51,272 nucleotides of DNA, taken from positions 1 to 51,272 of the IMG/VR virus record IMGVR_UViG_3300027721_000022. One strand, written 5' to 3'. Position 1 is the stretch's first letter; each line of letters begins with the position of its first letter. Below the pieces are notes generated by a model. It saw only the letters and a program-made list of their open reading frames with translations. It was not told where the DNA came from and ran no database searches. This stretch comes from a virus. This document shows, in pieces, positions 35,971 through 44,274 of the stretch. Position numbers and translations under genes: made by a program.

Positions 35971-36695
35971 AGACTTCCTGCTACTATATAAGTGTTCGTT
36001 GCCAGCATTCTCTTAAGTGTGAAACTTAGCTGTGGAAGCATAGTTGTGCTTGTTGCATTATTTAATACGTTTGATCCAGCAGATACTGTTAGTGTTACAC
36101 CAGCAAGTGTTACAAATGTACACTCGAATCCATTAGCAAGTCCTGTTGGTATTGTTAGTGTCTGAGCAGCTGTTGTTTTAAATATAATTATTTTTCCACT
36201 ATCTGCAGATGTTAGTATATATCCATCTGTCCTTTCAATTACAATTTCATTAGGATTATATGGTTCACCTTGAGCTCCAGCAGGTCCTTGAGCCCCAGTA
36301 GGTCCCTGTACTCCTTGAACACCTTGCGCTCCTTGAGAGGCTAACAGTGCCCAGTTTGTTGTAGCTAGGTTTGGAGTTGTAGTTCCAGAAGTTGCTAGTA
36401 TACAGAAGTAAGAAGCTCCTCCATATCCTACAGCATCATCTGCAACATAAGATGTTCCTGAAACCCATGCACCTTGCCAGTTTAACCCAGCTGGTCCAAC
36501 TGGTCCTAACGGTCCTGCTGGTCCTTGAACTCCTTGTGGCCCCTGAGGTCCTATACCTCCAACATCACTAACTAAGTCAATAATACTCTGAATAGTAAAG
36601 TTCTTAGTTGCATTACTGTTCTCAACATCTGTTCCGATTAATAAGTCGTCAACGTCTGGTGTTACTATTTCTTGGTACTGGCTAATTTTTGTCAT
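35967..36695 (-). CDS. Collagen-like and chitin-binding-like tail fibre
   Basis: A 242-residue protein. The N terminus (MTKISQYQEIVTPDVDDLLIGT, with NATKNFT) matches that of the 942-residue fibre at 39741, so both probably attach to the virion the same way. Then come collagen-like Gly-x-y repeats, the Trp-rich unit (WQGAWVSGTSYVADDAVGYG) shared with the gene at 27636, more collagen-like repeats, and a beta-rich C-terminal tip (GKIIIFKTTAAQTLTIPTGLANGFECTFV) found in many fibre tips. Overlaps both neighbours. Likely a trimeric fibre that binds surface glycans. Confidence 0.75.
   Translation of the reverse strand: MTKISQYQEIVTPDVDDLLIGTDVENSNATKNFTIQSIIDLVSDVGGIGPQGPQGVQGPAGPLGPVGPAGLNWQGAWVSGTSYVADDAVGYGGASYFCILATSGTTTPNLATTNWALLASQGAQGVQGVQGPTGAQGPAGAQGEPYNPNEIVIERTDGYILTSADSGKIIIFKTTAAQTLTIPTGLANGFECTFVTLAGVTLTVSAGSNVLNNATSTTMLPQLSFTLKRMLATNTYIVAGSL
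36292..36546 (-). repeat. Duplicated collagen/CBM core, copy 2
   Basis: The ungapped counterpart of 28021-28275. Sequence flanking it on both sides is unrelated to that flanking copy 1, so only the core was duplicated or exchanged. Confidence 0.9.
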
Positions 36696-36930
36696 CTGTG
36701 ATCTCTCCTGTTTGTAGGTTTATGTTTACGTTTCCGTAGACTTCTAATAGTTTCTTTTCTTGCTCTTTAAAATCTAAAGACACTGTCTCTAATTTAGAGA
36801 ACACGTCCTCCTTGAATACGTTAAGTTTTTTAATTTCAATTTCCGCGTCTGCGATTTTTCCTTTTAAAGTGTTAAACTCTGAGTTTACTCTTCTTAAGTC
36901 CTCTAATTCTTGTTCTGTAATTGTTTTCAT
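36682..36930 (-). CDS. Coiled-coil protein, 82 residues
   Basis: Almost entirely a charged coiled coil (ITEQELEDLRRVNSEFNTLKGKIADAEIEIKKLNVFKEDVFSKL) ending with a short tail (NVNINLQTGEITDDKN). Similar short coiled coils occur next to fibre genes in phages and may be chaperones or connectors. It has a strong TATCTTTG promoter just upstream at 36935 and overlaps the following fibre gene by 14 bases. Confidence 0.7.
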   Translation of the reverse strand: MKTITEQELEDLRRVNSEFNTLKGKIADAEIEIKKLNVFKEDVFSKLETVSLDFKEQEKKLLEVYGNVNINLQTGEITDDKN

Positions 36931-36934
36931 TTTA

Positions 36935-36942
36935 CAAAGATA
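36935..36942 (-). promoter_or_regulatory. Promoter before the coiled-coil and fibre genes
   Basis: The minus strand reads TATCTTTG four bases before the ATG at 36930, so the transcript would be nearly leaderless. It can drive the collagen-like fibre, DUF285 protein, terminase and possibly portal genes. Confidence 0.7.
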
Positions 36943-36943
36943 G

Positions 36944-37261
36944 TTATTTATTTATTGATTTAAATGCATGGTCTTTATCTATTTTATCCAGTATCCATAC
37001 TAATGCAGTTCCTACTTTAGAGAGGGTGCCTTTAAGTTCATTTCTTCCTAAAACACTAGATATAGTCTCGTTAATGTTACCAAACTTACAACCGTCCTTT
37101 AGTATTAGAACCTTATTAAATAAAGTCCTGAACTCCCTATTTCCAAACTTGTCTAAGTTAACAGCGGAATCTTTAAAGTATCCAGACTTGTTCTTAACAA
37201 ATAACCAGTTTACTAAACTCAATGGTAAGTAAAGTATATATGCTATTACAAACAGTATCAT
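36944..37261 (-). CDS. Membrane-anchored hypothetical protein, 105 residues
   Basis: The N terminus is a hydrophobic segment (ILFVIAYILYLPLSLVNWLFV, residues 2-22) followed by a soluble part (KNKSGYFKDSAVNLDKFGNREFRTLFNKVL and ETISSVLGRNELKGTLSKVGTALVWILDKID). Small proteins with ETISSVLG near the C terminus occur in phages of Bacteroidota. It probably sits in the inner membrane during infection. It could be linked to lysis or superinfection control, but nothing proves that. Confidence 0.6.
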   Translation of the reverse strand: MILFVIAYILYLPLSLVNWLFVKNKSGYFKDSAVNLDKFGNREFRTLFNKVLILKDGCKFGNINETISSVLGRNELKGTLSKVGTALVWILDKIDKDHAFKSINK

Positions 37262-37617
37262 TATATATCCCAGTCTTCAATGTTAATACCAAAGTTTTGC
37301 CCAGACTCTTGGGTTAATTTAAGTATTGTAAATGTCATTAGCCTTTCAAAGTTAGCTTCTTTATAGTTAACGTCAGTCATTGGCGGAATGCCATTAAACT
37401 CTGCCTCTTCTATCTGCCCCCAGGTCATATATGTTCTGTTGTCCTTTAGCTTTACCACCATTCCATCATCATTTGTATAATAATAGAACCCAGTTGCGGT
37501 TACACCATTAATGTCCTGTTCAATTTTTTGAATTGATAGACTAATTATTTTACTATCTATTACCTCGTAAGTAATATTTCTAATCTCGATCTCCTTGTTT
37601 GTGCTAATTGTTACCAT
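37261..37617 (-). CDS. Conserved hypothetical protein between fibre genes
   Basis: A 118-residue beta-rich protein starting VTISTNKEIEIRNITYEVIDSKIISLSIQKIEQDINGVTATGFYYYTN, with a helical C terminus (EANFERLMTFTILKLTQESGQNFGINIEDWDI). Similar proteins are placed next to fibres in related phages and might help assemble or cap them. The stop overlaps the next start by one base. Confidence 0.6.
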   Translation of the reverse strand: MVTISTNKEIEIRNITYEVIDSKIISLSIQKIEQDINGVTATGFYYYTNDDGMVVKLKDNRTYMTWGQIEEAEFNGIPPMTDVNYKEANFERLMTFTILKLTQESGQNFGINIEDWDI

Positions 37618-37620
37618 ATT

Positions 37621-39741
37621 TTAAAATATTGTCCAGTATGCGTTAATATTACTCTCTTTTCCAACTCTGTTTGTATTTGACTCCCAACCTATAATCTCCT
37701 GTATATACCCATCAAAATAGTTAGTACCACCTGTTCCTATTTGTATATTTGTAGTTGCGTTTAAACGTAATGTAACACTAGTAACGGCTTTTACACCATT
37801 CCACCATCCACTTGCTACTGCACTGTTTGAAGGGTCTGGAGCTATTAGTTCGTACAACCTTCTATTGAGAGGTGTAGGTTCAAAAAATATTTGAGTCGTG
37901 GTGCTACCATATGCAGCATAAGCACTGTTACTACTGTTAAAAGGAAAATAAAATCTTCCATTTGGTGTGGTACTTCCTAATAAATAACCAATTTGCGAAC
38001 CAGTGGTTGAAACAAATTGCCCTACAAAATAACTTGACATATTGTTTACATTCGCAGTTGTGTCTGCCATACTTAAGTTTTGACTTGATGACCTTGTAAA
38101 TCTTACCGCAACTTTTCCGCCTGATAATTCTAAAAATCCAGCGTTAACTAATCTGGGTTGTTGTCCAGGAGTTGTCTGCACTGGGTTTCTTGCATTACCA
38201 CTTTGGTCAAACCATGTTGTAATAAAAATACTTTGATTTATTGTTATTAAGTCAGGGTTTGAATAACCTTGTGTTGTTGCTGCTGCAAACTGACCTAGAT
38301 TAGTAGCCAGTGTAGTTCCGCCTCCTACTATAGTAAAGATAGGGCTATTTAATGAAACAATACCAGTCGTTGTGTCAAAACCTACATCAACGGTTACGGT
38401 TGTAGCACCAACAGTTCTTCTGACTCTTAAAGAATTTCCTGTATAAAGAGTTCTTAATTTACGCAGTGAATAAGCGTGGTGTGCTAATGGATATATATCT
38501 AAAATCAAACTACCCACAGCAGCTGTCATAAATACTTGTTCATTGCCATAAGATGTAGTTACACCATTTGTAGCGTAAGCTCTAACATAGTAACTTACTG
38601 ATGATGATAATCCAGTTATAGCACTTGTGAAAGGACCATTTCCACTTCCGTCTATTGTTCTTGAGTTTGCTATTGTTGGACTACTCGATGTGTTCCAACA
38701 AACCCCTCTTTGCGTTATTGCATCTCCTCCGTTTTCTGTTATATTACCACCGCAGGTTGCCGTAGAGCCAGTTATATCTGTTACGGCATTAGTTGTAAGC
38801 GTTGCGATTCCATTTATTGTAGTGAACGTAACATTGTTAGCGTAAGCTGTCCCACTTGCTATTATCGCGTAAGCTCTAATATTATAGGTTGTATTTGGGG
38901 ATAATTCTGTAAGGTTTATTGAGTATGGCCCGAGTCCTGTAGGTATATATTCTATTTTATTATTCGCTATTATATTTGGATTAGATAGTGTACCCCAGGC
39001 AATACCTATCTCACTAGGTATTTCAGTATAGTCAGTTGGTATATTACCACCCGTCGGCACTGACCTTGCTAGAGCAGTTCCTAGCGTAGTTGTAAATCCA
39101 GGTATTGTAATGTCTTTCTTAATTAATCTAACAGAGTACCCTCTATTTGGTAACCCACTTGTATTAAAATCTAAGTTATCATCGTTGTAAGCCATAGATA
39201 AAAGACTTGTACTTGCAGCACCAAATGGCCACCAGTAACCACTAGCTTTTAAACCTACAAATGTTCCATTAACTGCTGCAAAACCTCCACCTCTAGCGTT
39301 AAATATATTAGTAGATAAAGCGCCTGTATTAGGGCTTAACCAGTAATCAAATCCAAACTGTTTTAGTTTGCCTGCTGATAAAGCGTTTCCACCGTAATAA
39401 TTTGATAAGTTAGTCCAATCGTCAAGTGTTGCAACTCGCCAACCATCAGGAGCTATGTCCTTTATTATTCCACTTCCATCTACTCCATTCACGGCATACC
39501 AATTATATAACCTGCCGTATAAAACAGCACTTGAGGAATCATTATTATAAAATCTACAAGCTCCTGTAGTTAGTGTTCCCCAACCCGAACCAGCTATTCT
39601 TGGAATAGGTGTTCCATCACTGTATACTGAAGTGTTTAGATTAAATTGATCCCATATCTGACCATTAGGAATTTGTACTTCCGTTGGAACGTATGGAACA
39701 AAAGTCTGCAAACTTGATAAGTAATAAACCGCTGGATTCAT
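37621..39741 (-). CDS. Fibre with FISUMP, FN3-like and arabinofuranosidase-like domains
   Basis: A 706-residue adhesin. Residues about 25-215 form a FISUMP domain (YGRLYNWYAVN, APDGWRVATLDDW, GYWWPFGAASTS, RGYSVRLIKK). FN3-like repeats follow from about 215 to 410 (NTTYNIRAYAIIASGTAYANNVTF, TATCGGNITENGGDAITQRGVCWNTSS). The C-terminal 290 residues resemble the arabinofuranosidase B-type beta-sandwich or LamG unit often at the tips of Bacteroidota phage proteins (AYSLRKLRTLYTGNSLRVRR, FITTWFDQSGNARNPVQ). It may bind or cut surface glycans. Domain names are by recognition. Confidence 0.8.
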   Translation of the reverse strand: MNPAVYYLSSLQTFVPYVPTEVQIPNGQIWDQFNLNTSVYSDGTPIPRIAGSGWGTLTTGACRFYNNDSSSAVLYGRLYNWYAVNGVDGSGIIKDIAPDGWRVATLDDWTNLSNYYGGNALSAGKLKQFGFDYWLSPNTGALSTNIFNARGGGFAAVNGTFVGLKASGYWWPFGAASTSLLSMAYNDDNLDFNTSGLPNRGYSVRLIKKDITIPGFTTTLGTALARSVPTGGNIPTDYTEIPSEIGIAWGTLSNPNIIANNKIEYIPTGLGPYSINLTELSPNTTYNIRAYAIIASGTAYANNVTFTTINGIATLTTNAVTDITGSTATCGGNITENGGDAITQRGVCWNTSSSPTIANSRTIDGSGNGPFTSAITGLSSSVSYYVRAYATNGVTTSYGNEQVFMTAAVGSLILDIYPLAHHAYSLRKLRTLYTGNSLRVRRTVGATTVTVDVGFDTTTGIVSLNSPIFTIVGGGTTLATNLGQFAAATTQGYSNPDLITINQSIFITTWFDQSGNARNPVQTTPGQQPRLVNAGFLELSGGKVAVRFTRSSSQNLSMADTTANVNNMSSYFVGQFVSTTGSQIGYLLGSTTPNGRFYFPFNSSNSAYAAYGSTTTQIFFEPTPLNRRLYELIAPDPSNSAVASGWWNGVKAVTSVTLRLNATTNIQIGTGGTNYFDGYIQEIIGWESNTNRVGKESNINAYWTIF

Positions 39742-42569
39742 TATTGCAAGTTATTAATTAATAAATAAACTGTACTGCCGTTCTTTGTCAATAAGGCAGT
39801 GCTTCCTGCACTTCCACTTAGAATAGCTCCGTTAGGTGTTATTAATGTTCCTGCAGTAAATATAAATGTTATAGTAACTCCAAGTTCACTTAACTTAGTA
39901 TAACTTGCAATAAAATCTGTAGATGCAGCATTTGCATTAATTGTAATTGCTGTTGCTCCATTATTAATCATTACATTCCTACCATTCTGAGAATAAGATA
40001 CATCACCAGATGTACCAGTGTCCTGGGTAGTTATTGTATTTCCAGGGAAAGAACTTATTATTATATTATTAACCGATTCAGCAGCACTTGTATCTAAAGT
40101 GAATGTTCCAGCAGCAGTCATCTTTACAAATGCTGGTGTTGAATATGTTAACCCTGATAACGATGTTAGGTTAGTGCTTAACGCTTGTTTTCCGCTAAAT
40201 TGACCTTGAATACCACTTGTAACCCCATCTAAATAACCTATCTCAGTTGAAGACACATCTCCTATTGAGGTTGTGCTTGGTAATACAATAGTCCCAGTAA
40301 ATGTTTTTGCTCCAGCAAATGTCTGTGCTCCTATTGAAACTAATCCCTTCTGAGTTGCGCTTGCGTCTGGGGTTAAGTCGACAACAAGTGAATGCTCCCA
40401 CAGTGAATCAGCGTCATTCCAATATAACACTTCGTTATTTAGTGCAGGAACCTTCTCAACATCGGCTAAGTCTCTTAAGTAAAGGTTAGGTATTATCGCA
40501 GAAGATATGGCAGCTGTACCCCTTACTGGGTCAGCACCTCCAAATAGAAACTCATAAGTAGCCCCACTGCCTCCACCTGATTGAATTCCATAGAACTTTA
40601 AGACCACTCTGTCCGTACTTAAGAAGATACCATTATTCCATAGTGCTATTGAAATATACTCAATATAAACTCCTCCGTTAGCAGGTACGGCAACTGGAGC
40701 GCTATCTGCTATTTTAGTTTCGACTCCTGATACCTCTCTCTTATAAATACTGAAGAAGAAGTCTGCCCCACTAGATGTAGAGCCACCTGTTCTTCTTATC
40801 TTACCAATTACTGAAAAGTTAAACACACCTGGATTACCTAATAGGATACTAGGATCACTAATTACTGCTCCACAAAAAGTAGGGGATGCTAAAGTACCAG
40901 TAATTGTAGGAGTTGGTACATTAACTGCAGTTGTGTTATATCTTGAATCAGCTATGTTTCTAACTAAAGCCGTGTAACCTGATATAACTGGGTCGGGTGA
41001 TGTTGTGGCGTATAAATCCAACGTAGAAGGTAGATCAGCAGAGGTTAGGTATGTGTTATTATCAACTGATCCGTCAGCTTTTAAAAATTGAAAGTCGAAT
41101 CCTCCCTCTTTTATTAATTTTTGAGCAGTTAATTCTCCAGCATTATTAATAGATGCTTTTACTACTCCTGATTTTTTAAAATTAGCAATGTTAGCAGTAG
41201 CTGAGTCAGTGTCAAAACTTGCACCTACTCCTTCTTCTGAATATCCCTGAACACCTATTCCTGTTGAAGAATATCCATTAACACCTATTCCACTATCAGA
41301 AATTCCAAAAATACCTTTACCTGATGAAGATTGTCCTGTGATAGCACTTGAACTTCCACTAACTTGAGAAATTATTGCATTTGTTGTACTTGCTCCTAAG
41401 TTAGTAACCTCTTGAAGATTTTGATTTCCCCCAATAGAGGATAACGCCACGGTGGATCCATTATCTAATAGAACATTAGTCCCTGTTCCGCCTATTTTTA
41501 TAAATGAATTCGCAGTGATATCCCCAGCTTGATTTACTGTTAATTTATTAACTCCATTTTTGTTTACTTCAATGGGATTTCCTGTTGACGAAGTTCCACT
41601 ATCTATAACAACTCCTTTATTTGTACTTCCTAAATTAACATCAACAGATATTGTTCCATTTCCATATACTTCAATTCCTTTACCTGAAGTTGAATAAGCA
41701 TATAATCCAACTCCAGTAGCTTCTGAAACAGCAGATACTCCAATTCCTATGTCAGTTGATGCAAAAACACCTGCTCCATCATAACTGTTTCCATCTACGC
41801 CATAATATGTTCCAATCCCTTTTACACCTGTTGCACCCTCTCCATAAACTCCTATTGAACCCTCTCCATAAACTCCTGTCGATACTGCAACTCCATAAAC
41901 TCCTGCGAATTCACTTGATTCTCCTTTGATACCATATCCTTGAGATGAAAATGAAGTAATACCATTTGCTCCTCCATCTCCAACAGTAATAGTTATAGGA
42001 TTTGTTGTAGTCGATCCTTCATCTGTAACCTGCTGTAAGTTCTGCAAGTCATCTCCTACATTAATATCAATAACAGATATCATGTAGTCCTCGTCCTCCT
42101 CTATAAACCCGTTTCCATCCTTAAAGTCTAAGTTTACAACAAGGAAGTTAGGCTCTGGTAGGTACTCATCTACAGAAACTATCTTGTAGCTTCCAAATAT
42201 ATTTATATTCTTAGCCTTGTAAAGCAAAACATTTGTTCCTACTAAGAAGTTAAGGAACTCTACTACATCATTTCCCTTTAGTGTAGTCTTACTTAGTAAG
42301 AATGTGCTTATAGCAGAAAAATTAACCGTCTGTCCTATCTCTGTCTCAAATGACAGTGTTCCAGTAGGCCTTGTCTCTGGTGGAGTTATTGTGAAGTACT
42401 TGTACAGTAGATCTACCCCAGTGTTTATTACCTGGTTGTTATTAAAGTAATGTGATAGCTTCCTTGGAGTAAAGTTCTTTGTTTTATTATACGTGTTTAC
42501 GTCCGTTCCTATCCACTTGTCGTCTGCCGTTACGTACTCATCTATATTATAAACACTTATTTTTGTCAT
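39741..42569 (-). CDS. Long tail fibre protein, 942 residues
   Basis: The N terminus (MTKISVYNIDEYVTADDKWIGT, with NKTKNFT) is shared with the 242-residue fibre and is probably the virion anchor. A long repeat shaft follows (about 190-500) with Gly-containing repeats such as GVYGEGSIGVYGEGATGVKG and GIGVNGYSSTGIGVQGY, typical of trimeric beta shafts. The C-terminal part has beta domains (TFAGAKTFTGTIVLPSTTSIG) and ends with a tip (NGSTVYLLINNL). The DNA for the shaft is AT-rich with local tandem repeats near 41840-41880. Probably the main adsorption fibre. Confidence 0.75.
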   Translation of the reverse strand: MTKISVYNIDEYVTADDKWIGTDVNTYNKTKNFTPRKLSHYFNNNQVINTGVDLLYKYFTITPPETRPTGTLSFETEIGQTVNFSAISTFLLSKTTLKGNDVVEFLNFLVGTNVLLYKAKNINIFGSYKIVSVDEYLPEPNFLVVNLDFKDGNGFIEEDEDYMISVIDINVGDDLQNLQQVTDEGSTTTNPITITVGDGGANGITSFSSQGYGIKGESSEFAGVYGVAVSTGVYGEGSIGVYGEGATGVKGIGTYYGVDGNSYDGAGVFASTDIGIGVSAVSEATGVGLYAYSTSGKGIEVYGNGTISVDVNLGSTNKGVVIDSGTSSTGNPIEVNKNGVNKLTVNQAGDITANSFIKIGGTGTNVLLDNGSTVALSSIGGNQNLQEVTNLGASTTNAIISQVSGSSSAITGQSSSGKGIFGISDSGIGVNGYSSTGIGVQGYSEEGVGASFDTDSATANIANFKKSGVVKASINNAGELTAQKLIKEGGFDFQFLKADGSVDNNTYLTSADLPSTLDLYATTSPDPVISGYTALVRNIADSRYNTTAVNVPTPTITGTLASPTFCGAVISDPSILLGNPGVFNFSVIGKIRRTGGSTSSGADFFFSIYKREVSGVETKIADSAPVAVPANGGVYIEYISIALWNNGIFLSTDRVVLKFYGIQSGGGSGATYEFLFGGADPVRGTAAISSAIIPNLYLRDLADVEKVPALNNEVLYWNDADSLWEHSLVVDLTPDASATQKGLVSIGAQTFAGAKTFTGTIVLPSTTSIGDVSSTEIGYLDGVTSGIQGQFSGKQALSTNLTSLSGLTYSTPAFVKMTAAGTFTLDTSAAESVNNIIISSFPGNTITTQDTGTSGDVSYSQNGRNVMINNGATAITINANAASTDFIASYTKLSELGVTITFIFTAGTLITPNGAILSGSAGSTALLTKNGSTVYLLINNLQ

Positions 42570-42700
42570 CTTCCTTGTCCTTTATAGGATTTTTTGTAGT
42601 TCTTACTAGATTTTAATTTAGACGATGAATTTTTAGAATGAATCCCTGGTCTATTTATATCCTTCTTAACAGACTTAATAGATACTGTTTGTTTAGCCAT
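42566..42700 (-). CDS. Small basic conserved phage protein, 44 residues
   Basis: An ORF of 44 codons from ATG (42698-42700) to TGA (42566-42568), overlapping the fibre start by 3 bases and the spanin stop by 46. The product is very basic (KQTVSIKSVKKDINRPGIHSK, ending KSYKGQGR). Short proteins with MAKQTVSI and the KYKGQGR-like ending occur in many phages, which supports that it is real. Function unknown; nucleic-acid binding is plausible from charge. Confidence 0.7.
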   Translation of the reverse strand: MAKQTVSIKSVKKDINRPGIHSKNSSSKLKSSKNYKKSYKGQGR

Positions 42701-43143
42701 ACTACTATTATAAATGATATTATTATTATCCAGATAAAGCTGAAAGACTTCCTTTCAACTTCTTTTTTCTTTGTCTTCTCTATAATTTTTATAGAGTGCT
42801 GTTTATCTTCGATTTTAGACTCTATCTTTTTCTCAGTATATACAGACCTGTCTTTTGTCTTTTTATAGTTAATAGTAACATTCTTGTAAACCTTACCGTC
42901 TATTACTATGTCCTTGCACGTGTCTAGTGGAGTTATAGTAAACTCATCAGTTATGATATCATTTTTATTCTCTACATTAGAGACTATATCTGTCTCAATT
43001 TTAGTCGATATATGCGACACAGAATCCTTTCTAACCTCATCTATCACTACCTTCCTGGAAGAACACGACGTTAGCACCACTACTAATGTTGATATTAAAA
43101 TACATATCCAGAAGTACATGTAGTTCCTGTTATGACTTGTCAT
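42655..43143 (-). CDS. Single-chain spanin (u-spanin) candidate
   Basis: A 162-residue protein with a lipoprotein signal at the N terminus (hydrophobic FWICILISTLVVVL and lipobox LTSC, Cys27), a long charged linker (about 28-130) and a C-terminal transmembrane segment (FSFIWIIIISFIIVVWLN, about 133-150). A lipoprotein anchor at one end and an inner-membrane span at the other is the hallmark of u-spanins such as T1 gp11, which fuse the two membranes in the last lysis step. It lies next to the DUF5675 gene and two small membrane genes. The topology is read from the sequence; the function follows from it. Confidence 0.75.
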   Translation of the reverse strand: MTSHNRNYMYFWICILISTLVVVLTSCSSRKVVIDEVRKDSVSHISTKIETDIVSNVENKNDIITDEFTITPLDTCKDIVIDGKVYKNVTINYKKTKDRSVYTEKKIESKIEDKQHSIKIIEKTKKKEVERKSFSFIWIIIISFIIVVWLNKQYLLSLLRRI

Positions 43144-43523
43144 GATATTGTTATGGTTATATTCTTTGCCTTCTGCATCTTTTTAAACAAAGAGTCGAAG
43201 GCCTTCCTTGACTTTGTTATGTAGTCAACTGATCTATTCATTCCAACAAGTATGCAACCCTCTGTGTCGTGGTTTGAGTTACCAGGGTGTATACGCACAC
43301 CCTCAAAGTTTGGAACGTTTATTAGTAATGGTAGCAGCTTCTTGAATCTGTTTGACTGGTTGATTATAACCTTGTACGTCCCCTTAGCAATAGCGGTCTC
43401 TCCCTTTATCTTAACATCTCTCTCCTTATCCTCTAGTGTATAGCACTCAAACTTTCCGTCAATTGTTAGCTCACCTATCGTCGAGTTCTCTGTCCTGTGT
43501 AGTCTCTTTACCTCTATCTTCAT
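43140..43523 (-). CDS. DUF5675-type protein, lysis module
   Basis: A 127-residue protein with the pattern IGELTIDGKFECYTLEDKERD, IAKGTYKVIINQSNRF, then VRIHPGNSNHDTEGCILVG (H79, H85, C90). This is the DUF5675 family, often near holin genes. The His and Cys residues recall the catalytic cluster of L,D-transpeptidase-like folds, so it may act on peptidoglycan. That is inference, and I see no classical lysozyme or amidase in this window. It overlaps the spanin (4 bases) and holin-like gene (53 bases). Confidence 0.75.
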   Translation of the reverse strand: MKIEVKRLHRTENSTIGELTIDGKFECYTLEDKERDVKIKGETAIAKGTYKVIINQSNRFKKLLPLLINVPNFEGVRIHPGNSNHDTEGCILVGMNRSVDYITKSRKAFDSLFKKMQKAKNITITIS

Positions 43524-43665
43524 TTCTCTTAAATATTTCGTAAATTTTAACCGCAGTGTATATAATAGATAATAACAGCAACAGTATCTTCAGTGTGTTC
43601 TCAATGTTTGTAAACGTAATAAAGAATGTTAACGAGTTTATTATGTATAGCCTAGTTGATTCCAT
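43471..43665 (-). CDS. Small membrane protein, candidate holin
   Basis: A 64-residue protein with hydrophobic stretches at about 7-18 (YIINSLTFFITF) and 24-40 (TLKILLLLLSIIYTAVK), and a highly charged C-terminal tail (RNEDRGKETTQDRELDDR). A short membrane hairpin with a charged tail, in the lysis cassette, fits a holin or antiholin. It shares a base with the upstream membrane gene and overlaps the DUF5675 gene. Confidence 0.6.
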   Translation of the reverse strand: MESTRLYIINSLTFFITFTNIENTLKILLLLLSIIYTAVKIYEIFKRNEDRGKETTQDRELDDR

Positions 43666-43862
43666 TAGCTCTTCAGTGATTTTACTATGTCCGTGAATCC
43701 TTGAATACTAATATATGCAGTTGCTATAACAACCCAGTCCTGAGACGTTAGGTCACCTGCGAATAGTGCCATACAAGCTATTGCAAAAACTAGTAGCTTT
43801 CTGCTTATAAACTTGTTCAGTATTACGTCTATCTGCTCCCTGCTCATCTTACCATAGGGCAA
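43665..43862 (-). CDS. Small membrane protein, second holin candidate
   Basis: A 65-residue protein with one or two membrane segments (KLLVFAIACMALFAGDL at about 22-38 and WVVIATAYISIQGFTDIV at about 43-60), joined by a short polar turn. This is the compact two-span layout of many holins. It is the first gene of the lysis cassette, with the 64-residue membrane gene right behind it. A holin/antiholin pair is one reading. Confidence 0.65.
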   Translation of the reverse strand: MPYGKMSREQIDVILNKFISRKLLVFAIACMALFAGDLTSQDWVVIATAYISIQGFTDIVKSLKS

Positions 43863-44115
43863 CCATACCAGTTGCGTTTGTTGTTGATGAGAATACTCTA
43901 ACTATCTGTATTGGTAGAACAACTCCTGCTGGAACTGATGCCAACGTCACGTCGTCTCCTCCTGCTGTAAGCACACGAATCGTACCGCCTGATCCTGTGT
44001 AAAGTACACAAGGTTCTACCGATAGTCCACCTTCTGCGCTTGGGGTTGTTATGTCTACTGTGTCAGACTTTACTACATCTTTAGCTCTAGTCTGCTGTAA
44101 TTTTTGATATGCCAT
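43849..44115 (-). CDS. Virion protein of the GGT-I-V-TAGGD type
   Basis: An 88-residue beta-rich protein with EPCVLYTGSGGTIRVLTAGGDDVTLASVPAGVVLPIQIVRVFSSTTNATGMVALW. This small protein with the TAGGD motif and a Trp ending recurs in structural modules of many tailed phages, where it is probably a head or spike component. It overlaps the holin candidate by 14 bases. Expected as a virion protein, not proven. Confidence 0.75.
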   Translation of the reverse strand: MAYQKLQQTRAKDVVKSDTVDITTPSAEGGLSVEPCVLYTGSGGTIRVLTAGGDDVTLASVPAGVVLPIQIVRVFSSTTNATGMVALW

Positions 44116-44273
44116 TACTTTAATATTTTGTTAATTAATAGATCTGGATTGTTTAGCGCCTCTTTTCTCTTTGAGCATCCACAGTCCTTGTTCGCTGCCT
44201 TGGCAACCTTCTCTACAACTGTTTTTATTCCAGTTGCAGTTGTTATCTGTTCTATTCTGTCTCCTAGTAGCAT
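44115..44273 (-). CDS. Small conserved phage protein with CxC motif, 52 residues
   Basis: An ORF from ATG (44271-44273) to TAA (44115-44117), sharing a base with the virion gene downstream. The product GDRIEQITTATGIKTVVEKVAKAANKDCGC, then KRKEALN, is of a small type that recurs in phages. The Cys pair (DCGC) with SKRKEALN is typical. Function unknown, possibly a virion-associated or packaging accessory protein. Confidence 0.7.
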   Translation of the reverse strand: MLLGDRIEQITTATGIKTVVEKVAKAANKDCGCSKRKEALNNPDLLINKILK

Positions 44274-44274
44274 A

